A stretch of DNA of 64,000 bases. Source: Pyrinomonadaceae bacterium. Lineage in GTDB: Bacteria; Acidobacteriota; Blastocatellia; Pyrinomonadales; Pyrinomonadaceae. The stretch spans positions 151,581 through 215,580 of the forward strand of contig JAJQRF010000003.1 of assembly GCA_021228405.1 (NCBI GenBank), in the 5' to 3' direction. This document shows positions 9,395 to 16,926 of the stretch, piece after piece. How positions within the stretch are numbered: the first letter of the stretch is position 1; every line of letters begins with the position of its first letter. The position numbers were made by a program, and so were the translations under genes. A model generated the notes under the pieces. That model saw only the letters and a list, made by a program, of their open reading frames with translations, searched no databases and had not been told where the DNA came from.

Positions 9395-10294
9395 TCATTT
9401 CTCCTGATCTTTCAGAATTTCCTTAAGAATATTTCGCGTCGCTTCGGTTACGGGAACGAGCGGCAATCGCAAGTTTTCTTCCAAAAGTCCCATTTCCTTC
9501 ATCACGAATTTACACGGCGACGGGCTGGCTTCGATGAAATTCGCTTCCATCAGCGGCAGGATTTTGTAATGAATTTTCCGCGCCGCCGTCCACGCGCCGT
9601 CCAAAGCTTTTTCGACCATCGAAGAAGTTTCCTTCGGAAATTCGTTCGAGCAGACCGAAACCAAACCGTCCGCACCGATCGCGATCAAAGGCAAAGTCGT
9701 CGCATCGTCACCCGAAAGGACTTTGAAATTTTTCGGACGCTTCGCGATGATCTGCATGATCTGCGAAAAATTGCCCGACGCTTCTTTAGTAGCAACGATG
9801 TTCTCGAAATTTTTTGCCAACCGCAGACAAGTTTCGGCGGAAATGTTTGAAGATGTGCGCGAAGGCACATTGTAAAGCATAATCGGGAATTTTTTGACCG
9901 ATTTGGCGATCTCGGCGAAATGGCAAAACATTCCTTCCTGCGTCGGTTTGTTGTAATAAGGCGCAACGACGAGCGCACCGTCCGCGCCAAGCTCGCGCAC
10001 TTTCCGCGTCATCTCGATCGCCGCCGCCGTGTTATTGCCGCCCGTTCCCGCCACGACCTTTGCGCCGAATTTATGCGCGACCTCGACCGTCATTTTGATA
10101 ACGTGAAGCTTTTCCGCTTCTGACATCGTGACGGCTTCGCCCGTCGTTCCGCACGGAATCAGCAATTTCACGCCGTTCTTTACCTGCCGTTCGACCAGCG
10201 AACGAAAGCAATCGTCATCAATGCTTCCATCTTTATGAAAAGGCGTAACCAAAGCCGTTCCGCAACCGCGCATCCAATCAATTTTCATCGTCAT
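9395..10294 (-). CDS. dapA: 4-hydroxy-tetrahydrodipicolinate synthase
   Basis: A 299-aa DapA that condenses pyruvate with aspartate semialdehyde in diaminopimelate/lysine synthesis. Seen: GCGTALVTPFHKDG, the GTTGEAVTMS phosphate-like loop, the catalytic Tyr in LYNVPSRT and the Schiff-base Lys in IVATKEASGN, then LSGDDATTLP. All key residues are present. ATG at 10294 is chosen; ATG at 10288 is nearly as good. It is the most downstream gene of a lysine cluster (lysC, M20 deacylase, dapB, dapA), all on the minus strand. Confidence 0.95.
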   Translation of the reverse strand: MTMKIDWMRGCGTALVTPFHKDGSIDDDCFRSLVERQVKNGVKLLIPCGTTGEAVTMSEAEKLHVIKMTVEVAHKFGAKVVAGTGGNNTAAAIEMTRKVRELGADGALVVAPYYNKPTQEGMFCHFAEIAKSVKKFPIMLYNVPSRTSSNISAETCLRLAKNFENIVATKEASGNFSQIMQIIAKRPKNFKVLSGDDATTLPLIAIGADGLVSVCSNEFPKETSSMVEKALDGAWTAARKIHYKILPLMEANFIEASPSPCKFVMKEMGLLEENLRLPLVPVTEATRNILKEILKDQEK

Positions 10295-10450
10295 AATCAA
10301 CTATTATTTCCTAAAAAAAGGTGAGAACAGATTACCATAACCGATAATTATTTCTAATCTGACTTATTTGATTTTGTTGTGGTTGTTTTCAAACTGCACT
10401 TAAATCTCGTCCGTTGCTTCGGTAAATTTGCAGAAATACTCATCAATTTG

Positions 10451-10786
10451 TCAGATAAACTCGTTTCCGCAAACCTGACAAAAATTCATTTTCTCCAGAA
10501 AGGTTCTGTTGTATCTGAATTTTTGGCATACGTCACAGTATTTTGTCCTTTTTATGCTCAAAAAGAACAATAAAACTCCGAATCCGATAAAAGCCAAAAT
10601 CAATAGGGATGGGAAAAATTGAAATATGGGCAAAAGTAAAAATATTGCCAAATTTATCGCTAAAGCAATCGGAAAGAACTTTTTCTGAAATTTCGCATTT
10701 TTATTGAGTTTTAAAATAATCCCCTGAATAATTAAGGCAGAAAAAAATAAAATTCCCCAAATAATTATGAATGATTTTTCGCTCAT
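10451..10786 (-). CDS. Small membrane protein with C-terminal zinc ribbon
   Basis: A 111-aa protein, with three hydrophobic segments (residues about 5-25, 38-58 and 60-80) followed by a CxxC...CxxC zinc ribbon (YCDVC and FCQVC). It lies between dapB and dapA, starting 5 bp after the dapB stop, so it is probably co-transcribed. It resembles zinc-ribbon membrane proteins of unknown role; no link to lysine synthesis is visible apart from position. Confidence 0.65.
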   Translation of the reverse strand: MSEKSFIIIWGILFFSALIIQGIILKLNKNAKFQKKFFPIALAINLAIFLLLPIFQFFPSLLILAFIGFGVLLFFLSIKRTKYCDVCQKFRYNRTFLEKMNFCQVCGNEFI

Positions 10787-10790
10787 AAAT

Positions 10791-11486
10791 TCATCCTAAA
10801 ATCTCATCCATTACTTCGGTAAACTCATAGAAACCTTTTTTCCCCGCAATCCATTCTGCCGCGAGAATCGCGCCCGAAGCAAAGCCTTCACGCGAACGCG
10901 CCGTGTGTGTAAGCTCAACCGTGTCGGCATTTCCGTCAAATCCGACGATATGCGTCCCGGGAATATTTCCGGCGCGTGTTGCAAGAACCGAAAAATCTTT
11001 CGTGATATGCCGCGCAACGATGTCCTTCAATTTCAAAGCCGTTCCGCTCGGCGCATCTTTTTTGCGCGAATGATGACGTTCCTCGATAAATGTTTCGTAA
11101 TCGGCGAATTTTGCAAAAAGTTCCGAAGCGAAATCAGTAATCCGGTAGAACAAATTCACGCCGACCGAAAAATTCGCGCCGAAAACAAACGCGCCGTTCG
11201 CTTCTTCGACCAATTTTTTGACCGCATCTTTTTGTTCGTTCCAACCCGTCGTTCCCTGCACAAGCGGAACCTGCGCCAACAAACAAGCGCGCACGTTTCT
11301 TTCAACGGCTTCGGCGACCGAAAAATCGATTGCCGCATCGATACCTTTCAATTTTTCGGCTAACACTTCCGCGCTTAAACTTGCATCCGCTTCATCGATG
11401 ACGACTGCGATCTCGTGATTTTTATTTTCGGCTAAAGTCTTGATGAGCTTTCCCATCGCGCCGAAACCGATCAATGCTATTTTCAT
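10791..11486 (-). CDS. dapB: 4-hydroxy-tetrahydrodipicolinate reductase
   Basis: A 231-aa DapB that reduces the DapA product with NAD(P)H. The N-terminal MKIALIGFGAMGKLI is the dinucleotide-binding motif; GTTGW, FGANFSVGVNLF and the substrate signature EERHHSRKKDAPSGTA follow, with the catalytic His-His and Lys present. The ATG at 11486 is chosen because it begins the Rossmann strand; an in-frame TTG upstream would add 16 residues inside a hairpin repeat. The protein is slightly shorter than the common length (about 240-270 aa), as in several non-proteobacterial DapBs. Confidence 0.95.
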   Translation of the reverse strand: MKIALIGFGAMGKLIKTLAENKNHEIAVVIDEADASLSAEVLAEKLKGIDAAIDFSVAEAVERNVRACLLAQVPLVQGTTGWNEQKDAVKKLVEEANGAFVFGANFSVGVNLFYRITDFASELFAKFADYETFIEERHHSRKKDAPSGTALKLKDIVARHITKDFSVLATRAGNIPGTHIVGFDGNADTVELTHTARSREGFASGAILAAEWIAGKKGFYEFTEVMDEILG

Positions 11487-11494
11487 AATTTTCA

Positions 11495-11571
11495 AACCAC
11501 GAAGTAACACAAAGCGGACACGAAGCAATTTCAAAAAAAACTTCGTGCAGTTTTTATGTTATTTCGTGGTT
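11495..11571. repeat. Intergenic inverted repeat built from CACGAAG words
   Basis: Outer arms AACCACGAAgTAACA and TGTTAtTTCGTGGTT (11495-11509 and 11557-11571) plus inner CACGAAG/CTTCGTG make a long hairpin between dapB and the M20 gene. One arm carries the last codons of the M20 gene. It belongs to the set of heptamer-like hairpin repeats seen throughout the window. Confidence 0.6.
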
Positions 11572-12563
11572 AATAACTTCTTCACCAAATTTACATATAA
11601 TTCGACCGCCGTTTCCAAATCTTTTTTCAGCACAAATTCGTCTTTCGTGTGCGCGACGAGGATCGACCCCGCGCCGAGTAAAAGCGGTTTACCCCAATTC
11701 GTCAAATAAGGAATGTCGGTCGTAAAACGCACGGTTTTTTGATTAAAACCTTCGACGGCAAGCATTTTGATCGGTTCACTGCACGATAAAACTTCGATCT
11801 TTCCGCGATCTTCGACGATCTCTTCGAGTAAAGTTTCAATCGTGTTACGCGGTGTGGTCAGGCGGACGGCGATTCCGGCTTCGGCGCGCGGCGGGATGAC
11901 ATTGAGCGCGATTCCGCCTTCGATGGTGCCGATGTTGACGGTCGTTTCGCCGAAAAATTCATCGTTCGGAAATTCGGTTTTAAGAACGTCCTGCAAAATA
12001 TCGATCAGTTTTTCGATCGCCGATTCGCCCATTTCGGGATAAGCCGAATGCGCCGCTTTGCCTTCCGTCAGGATTTTCAGACGAAACGTGCCTTTCGAGC
12101 CGATCGCCAGATCGTTGTCGGTCGGTTCGCCGTTGATGAGATATTCGCACTTTGCCGCCAAAGGATGTTTGTTCGCCGCTTTTGCGCCGATCGAAGACGT
12201 TTCCTCTTCAACCGTGTAAAGCAATCCGATGTCGTTGATTCCTTCTTTTCGCAAATTTTCCGCCGCGATTATCTGCGAAGCTATAATTCCCTTCGCATCG
12301 CACGCACCGCGACCGTAGATTTTTTCTTCGTCTTCTGTCGGCGCGATAAACGGCGGAACCGTATCCAAATGAGTCGATAGAAAAACGCGCGGAGTGTCGT
12401 TCAAATAAGCGATAACATTGTTCTGATTTTCCGAAACGGCTTGCAGTTCAACCGTCCAGCCGAGCGATTCGAGATAATCACGCAGAAAAAATCCAACCGC
12501 TTTTTCATCACCCGAAACCGACGGAATATTCATTAGACTTTTGGTTAATTCAAATAGATTCAT
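11559..12563 (-). CDS. M20-family metallohydrolase (DapE/ArgE/LysK-like)
   Basis: A 334-aa M20 amidohydrolase. Metal-binding motifs: STHLDTVPP (His and Asp), the GRGACDAKG loop with bridging Asp, the general base in VEEETSS (Glu-Glu), and a late His in VAHTKDEFV. The lid domain carries GKAAHSAYPEMGESAI. The family includes DapE (succinyl-diaminopimelate desuccinylase), ArgE and LysK. Its place between dapB and lysC suggests an N-acyl-diaminopimelate deacylase in lysine synthesis, but sequence alone does not separate these options. Confidence 0.85.
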   Translation of the reverse strand: MNLFELTKSLMNIPSVSGDEKAVGFFLRDYLESLGWTVELQAVSENQNNVIAYLNDTPRVFLSTHLDTVPPFIAPTEDEEKIYGRGACDAKGIIASQIIAAENLRKEGINDIGLLYTVEEETSSIGAKAANKHPLAAKCEYLINGEPTDNDLAIGSKGTFRLKILTEGKAAHSAYPEMGESAIEKLIDILQDVLKTEFPNDEFFGETTVNIGTIEGGIALNVIPPRAEAGIAVRLTTPRNTIETLLEEIVEDRGKIEVLSCSEPIKMLAVEGFNQKTVRFTTDIPYLTNWGKPLLLGAGSILVAHTKDEFVLKKDLETAVELYVNLVKKLLTTK

Positions 12564-12711
12564 TTACTTTTTATTATGATTAAAATACAATTTTAAGCGT
12601 TCGGGCGATCCTTCCCAAAATTTGAATTTATAATACCTTAACCGGAAAATTAATTCTTTTCGCTTATATCTAAACCTGCAAAAATCAACTTATTACTCTT
12701 TTAATTCGCTT

Positions 12712-13041
12712 ATGAAAAATCAAAATCTCAAGAAAATTCTGATCCTGTTTGTTTGCAGTTTTGGCGTTTCAATGTTGACTCACATCTTTTCTTCAATGAT
12801 TAGTAAAATTTCTAAGAATGATATTATTCAAACCGTCGCCGTTTTTGCGTCGCTTGCGCCGATTTTGATTTTTCCCTTTTTCGCAATTTTTGCGATCAAA
12901 CCGATTTGGAAATTCACCGAATCTTATTTTTGGCGGTTCGTAATTTTTACAGGGTTTGCTTTTTTTCCAATAATATTTATATTCGTTCTTATTTTAATTC
13001 TTATTTTAATGGGAGATTTTCACCCGATTATCGGATTGTAA
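12712..13041 (+). CDS. Small multi-pass membrane protein, unknown
   Basis: A 109-aa hydrophobic protein with about three membrane segments (residues 8-26, 42-65 and 78-100, the last rich in Ile/Leu/Phe). No family recognised. It lies on the plus strand, ending 3 bp from the lysC stop, so it interrupts the minus-strand lysine cluster. AT-rich codons (many ATT and TTT) resemble the neighbouring 111-aa zinc-ribbon membrane gene. Confidence 0.55.
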   Translation: MKNQNLKKILILFVCSFGVSMLTHIFSSMISKISKNDIIQTVAVFASLAPILIFPFFAIFAIKPIWKFTESYFWRFVIFTGFAFFPIIFIFVLILILILMGDFHPIIGL

Positions 13042-13044
13042 TAT

Positions 13045-14418
13045 TCAGTTCTTTTGATTGAAAAACTCGTCGTGCAGTTTCTTTATCACTTCTTTGACTG
13101 CGTTTTCTTCAACGACGAACGTCATATTTACGCTCGATGCGCCGTGTGAAATGAGCGAAATATTGAAATCGGAAATCGCCGTAAAAATCTTTGCCGCCAC
13201 GCCCGACGTGTCGCGCAGACCGCTTCCGACGACGCAAATAACGGCTTGATCGCGTTCGATCTCAACGGCGGCGATGCGTTGCAAATCTTTTACGACGGCT
13301 TCCAGCGAATCGGTATTATCGAGCGTTAATGAAACCGAAACTTCCGAAGTCGTAACGACATCGATCACCGTTCGGTGACGCTCGAAAATCTGAAAAATCG
13401 CGCTCATAAAACCGAACGCGCCGAGCATTCGCGCCGATGTGATGTGCAAGATCGTGATGCCTTTTTTGTAAGCAATCGATTTGACTAAACGAGTCGTTGT
13501 CTGCGACGAAGGCAGAATCATCGTGCCTTTTTCGGCGGGCTGATGCGAATTGCAGACACGGACGGGAATTTGCAGATCGACGGCGGGCTGAATCGTTTTC
13601 GGATGCAAAACTTTCGCGCCGAAATAAGCGAGTTCGGCGGCTTCTTCGTAAGAAAGAGTTTTAAGCGTTCGCGCTTCGGGACAAATTCGCGGATCGCACG
13701 TTAAAACGCCTGTCACATCCGTCCAAATCTGGATTTCACGCGCTTTCAAAGCCGCGCCGACGAGTGCCGCCGAATAATCCGAACCGCCGCGCCCGAGCGT
13801 GGTCGTTTCACCGCTTCGGCTCGCCGCAATAAATCCGCCCATCACGGGAATTTCGCCCTTGTTGATCGATGATTGCAGTTCAAGTTGGATGAATCTTTCG
13901 GTTTCGTCCCAGATCGGCGCGGCTGAACCGTATTCGTCGTCGGTCACGATCAGACGGCGCGAATCGGCGTGTCGCGCATTCAAATGCTTCGCCTGACAAA
14001 CGAATGTTAAAAGACGCGACGAAAGCTGTTCGCCGTAAGAAACAACCGCGTCTTTGAGCATCGAAAGCGGCAGACTGCGGCGCGAAACTCTTGTCAGCAA
14101 ATCTTTTAATTCATTTTTTGCAAAATAAAGTTCGGTTTGAAAAGCCTTTTGTTGAGCTTCGTCGGTCAGTTCGACGGAAACTATCGTATGACGCTGAAAA
14201 TGCGGTTCGAGCGACTCGATGGCACTTTCAACATCGCCTTTTTTGGCAGTTTCAAAAGCAAAAAGAAGCGCATCCGTCACCTTCGACATCGCCGAAGTGA
14301 CGACAACGGGCGAATTTTCCATTTCGCCCGCGACAATCTCGGCAACCCGCGCAAACGCTTCCGCGTCCTGCACGCTCGTGCCGCCAAATTTCATTACCGT
14401 CGGTTTTAGATCATTCAT
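13045..14418 (-). CDS. lysC: Aspartate kinase (monofunctional, lysine-regulated)
   Basis: A 457-aa aspartokinase that phosphorylates aspartate, the first step toward lysine, threonine and methionine. N-terminal VMKFGGTSVQD is the ATP-binding signature; GRGGSDYSAALVGAAL, the substrate site YEEAAELAYFGAKVLHP, and two C-terminal ACT-type segments (TILHITSARM and VICVVGSGL...DFNISLISHGAS) are visible. There is no homoserine dehydrogenase fusion. The ATG at 14418 follows the family N-terminus; upstream in-frame codons belong to the riboswitch leader. The ATG comes directly after the attenuator T-run and has no clear Shine-Dalgarno. Expression should fall when lysine binds the leader riboswitch. 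Confidence 0.96.
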   Translation of the reverse strand: MNDLKPTVMKFGGTSVQDAEAFARVAEIVAGEMENSPVVVTSAMSKVTDALLFAFETAKKGDVESAIESLEPHFQRHTIVSVELTDEAQQKAFQTELYFAKNELKDLLTRVSRRSLPLSMLKDAVVSYGEQLSSRLLTFVCQAKHLNARHADSRRLIVTDDEYGSAAPIWDETERFIQLELQSSINKGEIPVMGGFIAASRSGETTTLGRGGSDYSAALVGAALKAREIQIWTDVTGVLTCDPRICPEARTLKTLSYEEAAELAYFGAKVLHPKTIQPAVDLQIPVRVCNSHQPAEKGTMILPSSQTTTRLVKSIAYKKGITILHITSARMLGAFGFMSAIFQIFERHRTVIDVVTTSEVSVSLTLDNTDSLEAVVKDLQRIAAVEIERDQAVICVVGSGLRDTSGVAAKIFTAISDFNISLISHGASSVNMTFVVEENAVKEVIKKLHDEFFNQKN

Positions 14419-14419
14419 A

Positions 14420-14464
14420 AACAAGAAAAAGCCAGCCGCAGAAAATGCACGACCGGCTTTTTTT
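14420..14464 (-). terminator. Riboswitch-controlled intrinsic terminator of lysC
   Basis: Reading on the minus strand, AAAAAGCC pairs with GGCTTTTT and the stem continues with G-C and G-U pairs through GGTCGTG/CTGCGGCT around an ATTTT loop, ending in a T-run that touches the lysC ATG. The AGCCG of its left arm can instead pair with CGGCT next to the 3' strand of the aptamer P1 helix, a plausible antiterminator. This is the expression platform for a transcriptional lysine switch. Confidence 0.8.
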
Positions 14465-14493
14465 CCGAAAAACGGAAATTTACAAAAACAGCC

Positions 14494-14660
14494 GTAGCAC
14501 TCCAACGAATTTTCGTTGACAGTCTAGCGGATTTAGCCGCTATAACCAACCTGAAACCTTTGAAGAAGTTTCAAATTTCGGCGATTTTTCCCTTTCATTC
14601 GTTCATCGAAAAGTCTTCAAACCCATCCGAACGATTACTTTTGAAAATCGCACCTCTACA
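14494..14660 (-). promoter_or_regulatory. Lysine riboswitch (L box) aptamer
   Basis: On the minus strand the leader carries the ordered conserved blocks of the lysine riboswitch: GTAGAGGTGCGA, AAGTA, GGATGGGTTTGAAGA, GAAAGGGAAAAATCGCCGAA, GGTTGG, GACTGTCA and GGAGTGCTAC. The terminal GTAG and CTAC form P1. It lies upstream of lysC with a terminator between, so lysine binding should favour termination. The match in block order and spacing is close to the Rfam lysine consensus as I know it. Confidence 0.95.
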
Positions 14661-14712
14661 AATAAGATTTTGAAATAGCAACTATCAATTTTACTGAAAG
14701 CGCGAAATTGTA

Positions 14713-14741
14713 ACGCTAAACTTTGCGAGTTTTTTTGTCAA
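14713..14741 (-). promoter_or_regulatory. Possible promoter of the lysC leader
   Basis: TTGACA (14736-14741) with a 17-bp spacer to TAGCGT (14713-14718) upstream of the riboswitch. The -35 is perfect but the -10 is weak; TACAAT overlaps just downstream (14707-14712) with a 23-bp spacing. The location fits transcription beginning shortly before the aptamer. Confidence 0.4.
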
Positions 14742-14856
14742 GTTTGCTTTGAAAATTGGAAATAGATTTCATTTGCCGTTTATTTCCAGAAGTTACATCT
14801 TATTAAATAGACAATCGAAACGATAAATATTTTTGTTGTTTTCTATAAGTAAATTC

Positions 14857-14865
14857 TGTTATAGT
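14857..14865 (+). promoter_or_regulatory. Extended -10 promoter candidate
   Basis: TGTTATAGT (TGn + TATAGT) 43 bp upstream of the 79-aa gene start. A TTGTTG lies at 14833-14838 but with a spacer of about 21 bp, so the extended -10 would do most of the work. Confidence 0.4.
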
Positions 14866-14907
14866 AAAGATTCATTTAATTTATCGAAAAAAAGGTAGGA
14901 AAGGACT

Positions 14908-15147
14908 ATGAATAACTACGATTTTGACAAATATTTTCCGATGCAAGGAACTTGTTATCATTGTGGACGCGATCTGCGCCATCATACACTTGAAACCATT
15001 TGCCAACGCTTTTCGTCAGGCGAATCAGTCGGTAAAATTGCCGAAGACCTTAATGTTCCGGCACAGGCTATCGAAGTAGCCATTGCCAGAAATTCCAACA
15101 GCCCATACGGTAAAACAATCGCACCGCTGATGCGTGCCGCCACTTAA
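14908..15147 (+). CDS. Small zinc-knuckle/helix-turn-helix protein
   Basis: A 79-aa protein preceded by AGGAAAGG, 3 bp before the ATG. Residues 16-26 form a CYHCGRDLRHH knuckle (two Cys, two His), followed by a helix-turn-helix-like segment ICQRFSSGESVGKIAEDLNV, similar in spacing to DUF433 or sigma-region-4-type HTHs. It is followed at once by a strong terminator, so it is a single-gene unit. Likely a small DNA-binding or adaptor protein; no family name can be given. Confidence 0.7.
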   Translation: MNNYDFDKYFPMQGTCYHCGRDLRHHTLETICQRFSSGESVGKIAEDLNVPAQAIEVAIARNSNSPYGKTIAPLMRAAT

Positions 15148-15187
15148 CAGGCTTAATTTTTGATAATACAACAATTTACGAACAAAC

Positions 15188-15218
15188 AAGAGGCTTGCTG
15201 AAGCCTCTTTATTTATTT
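15188..15218 (+). terminator. Intrinsic terminator after the 79-aa gene
   Basis: AAGAGGCTT (15188-15196) and AAGCCTCTT (15201-15209) pair perfectly around a GCTG loop, followed by TATTTATTT. Confidence 0.85.
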
Positions 15219-15316
15219 AAAATCCGATCATCGCGCTTTTCTAAATTGAATTTTACCTTTCCGCTGTTGTAAGCTTGCGCCAACCGTTTTCAAAATCAAT
15301 TCATTTGGAGCTTTCT

Positions 15317-16147
15317 ATGTTAAATCGCCTTTTTGCCGCTGTTTTTCTGTCTTTTTGCTTTACCTTTACGCTTTCGGCGCAACCTGCAAAAGACATCGTT
15401 TCGACGCGTGAGATGGAACGCATCAATTGGATGGAATTCAAAGAAGTCGTGCCGTCGAAAATAAATACCGTTCTGCTTTCGACCGGAACGCTCGAACCGC
15501 ACGGCGTTATCAACAACGGCGCAGACAATACCGCACCGTTCGCCATTGCCAAAACTATCGCGCCGCGCGTCAATGCGCTGATCGCGCCGACGCTTCCGTA
15601 TGGAATTACGGGTTCGATGGAAGCATATCCGGGCGCGTTTCAGATCACCGAAGCGGCTTACCGCCCGTTCGTCAAACAAATTCTCGAAGGTCTGGCGAAA
15701 AATGGGTTCAAAAACATCATCATCCTGAACGGTCACGGTGGCGGACAAACTGCCGTTTTGCAATCGGTTGCGGCGGAAGTTGCGACCGAAAAAAAAGTGC
15801 GGACTCTGGTAATAAATTGGTGGTCGTTCGCCTCGGATGAAACGAAGGAAGTTTTCGGCGAAGACGGCGGACACGCCGGATTGAACGAAACCGCTTTTAT
15901 TCAGGCAGTCGATCCGACGCTCGTTCATCCCGAAAAATATACGGGCGCAGAAATGACGACCGCCTATCCTGCCGCCGGAACCTGGTCGGCGGTTCCTTTT
16001 CCGTCCTCGATCGGACTTTACCAAAAAAATCAGGGCTACCCGAAATTCGATCAAAAAAAAGCCGACGAATATTACAAAAAAGTCACCGATAAAGTAGCAA
16101 ATTTAATCACCGAGATCGTTAAAAAATGGGATTTAGCCGGACTGTAA
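15317..16147 (+). CDS. Secreted creatininase-family amidohydrolase
   Basis: A 276-aa protein with a signal peptide (LNRLFAAVFLSFCFTFTLSA, cleavage near AQP) and a creatininase-fold domain. Metal ligands of the family are visible: Glu and His in TLEPHG, Asp in GADNTAPF, His in NGHGGG and Glu in GLNETA, with the EDGGHAG signature. Family members hydrolyse cyclic or linear amides such as creatinine or N-formylamides; the substrate is unknown here. The ATG at 15317 is preceded by TTTGGAG, 6 bp upstream, better than the upstream in-frame start at 15275. Confidence 0.85.
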   Translation: MLNRLFAAVFLSFCFTFTLSAQPAKDIVSTREMERINWMEFKEVVPSKINTVLLSTGTLEPHGVINNGADNTAPFAIAKTIAPRVNALIAPTLPYGITGSMEAYPGAFQITEAAYRPFVKQILEGLAKNGFKNIIILNGHGGGQTAVLQSVAAEVATEKKVRTLVINWWSFASDETKEVFGEDGGHAGLNETAFIQAVDPTLVHPEKYTGAEMTTAYPAAGTWSAVPFPSSIGLYQKNQGYPKFDQKKADEYYKKVTDKVANLITEIVKKWDLAGL

Positions 16148-16219
16148 TTCATTAAAAATCTTCCAAAGTTAATTTTTTTCAAAAAATCTGAAACCTTTCG
16201 GATTTTTTTGTCGTTTTCA

Positions 16220-16250
16220 TTTCTGACCAAAACGTAATTTTGGTCAGAAA
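16220..16250. promoter_or_regulatory. Perfect 13-bp palindromic operator upstream of tetR
   Basis: TTTCTGACCAAAA (16220-16232) and TTTTGGTCAGAAA (16238-16250) are exact inverted repeats around CGTAA, ending 10 bp before the TetR ATG. The placement suggests autoregulation by the adjacent TetR protein. Confidence 0.75.
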
Positions 16251-16260
16251 GCATAAAAAT

Positions 16261-16866
16261 ATGAAATCTTCTGCAAAGCAACAAAGCACGAGAGAAGCGA
16301 TTCTCGATGCGACCGACCGTCTTTTAGCGCGATCCGGTTACAAAAAAATGACGATCGACGATCTGGCAAAAGAAGTCGGCATCGGCAAAGGCAGTGTTTA
16401 TCTGCATTTTTCGAGTAAAGAAGAATTGGTTTTATCGCACATTGACCGCATTATCGACCGTTTGCAGATCAAGCTTTCCGCCATTGCGGAAGAATCTGCA
16501 AAACCTTCCGCGCGTTTACGGAAAATGCTGGAAATGCGCGTTTTGCATCGCTTTGACGGCGTTCAGCATTACACGCAAAGCCTGAACGATCTGCTTTCGG
16601 CGATTCGTCCGAACTTTCTGGCGCGGCGCGAATCGCATTTTGAGAACGAAGCGCAGATTTTTGTCGCGGTGATCGAAGAAGGACAGCAAAACGGCGATTT
16701 TGCCGAAGGCGATGCGCGGAAAATCGCCGAGTCGTTGGTTCTGGCGACAAATTCCCTGCTTCCGTTCAGTTTGACGACACAGGAATTGGGCGAACGGCGC
16801 GACATTGAGGAAAAAACCCGTCAGATTGCGAATCTGCTTCTGCAAGGTTTAATTAAACGCGAATAA
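16261..16866 (+). CDS. TetR/AcrR-family transcriptional regulator
   Basis: A 201-aa one-component regulator. The N-terminal HTH is typical: REAILDATDRLLARSGYKKM, TIDDLAKEVGIGKGSVYLHF, SSKEELV. The C-terminal ligand-binding half is helical and unspecific. ATG at 16261 is preferred over an in-frame TTG at 16240, which would lie inside the operator palindrome. The S41 peptidase gene starts 60 bp downstream on the same strand and may be a target, although it has its own ribosome-binding site and no second copy of the palindrome was seen there. Confidence 0.9.
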   Translation: MKSSAKQQSTREAILDATDRLLARSGYKKMTIDDLAKEVGIGKGSVYLHFSSKEELVLSHIDRIIDRLQIKLSAIAEESAKPSARLRKMLEMRVLHRFDGVQHYTQSLNDLLSAIRPNFLARRESHFENEAQIFVAVIEEGQQNGDFAEGDARKIAESLVLATNSLLPFSLTTQELGERRDIEEKTRQIANLLLQGLIKRE

Positions 16867-16926
16867 TTCCGTCATTTCCAAACATTTTTTTAATTTAAGT
16901 CATAAATTTCAAAGGAGTAACAAGCA

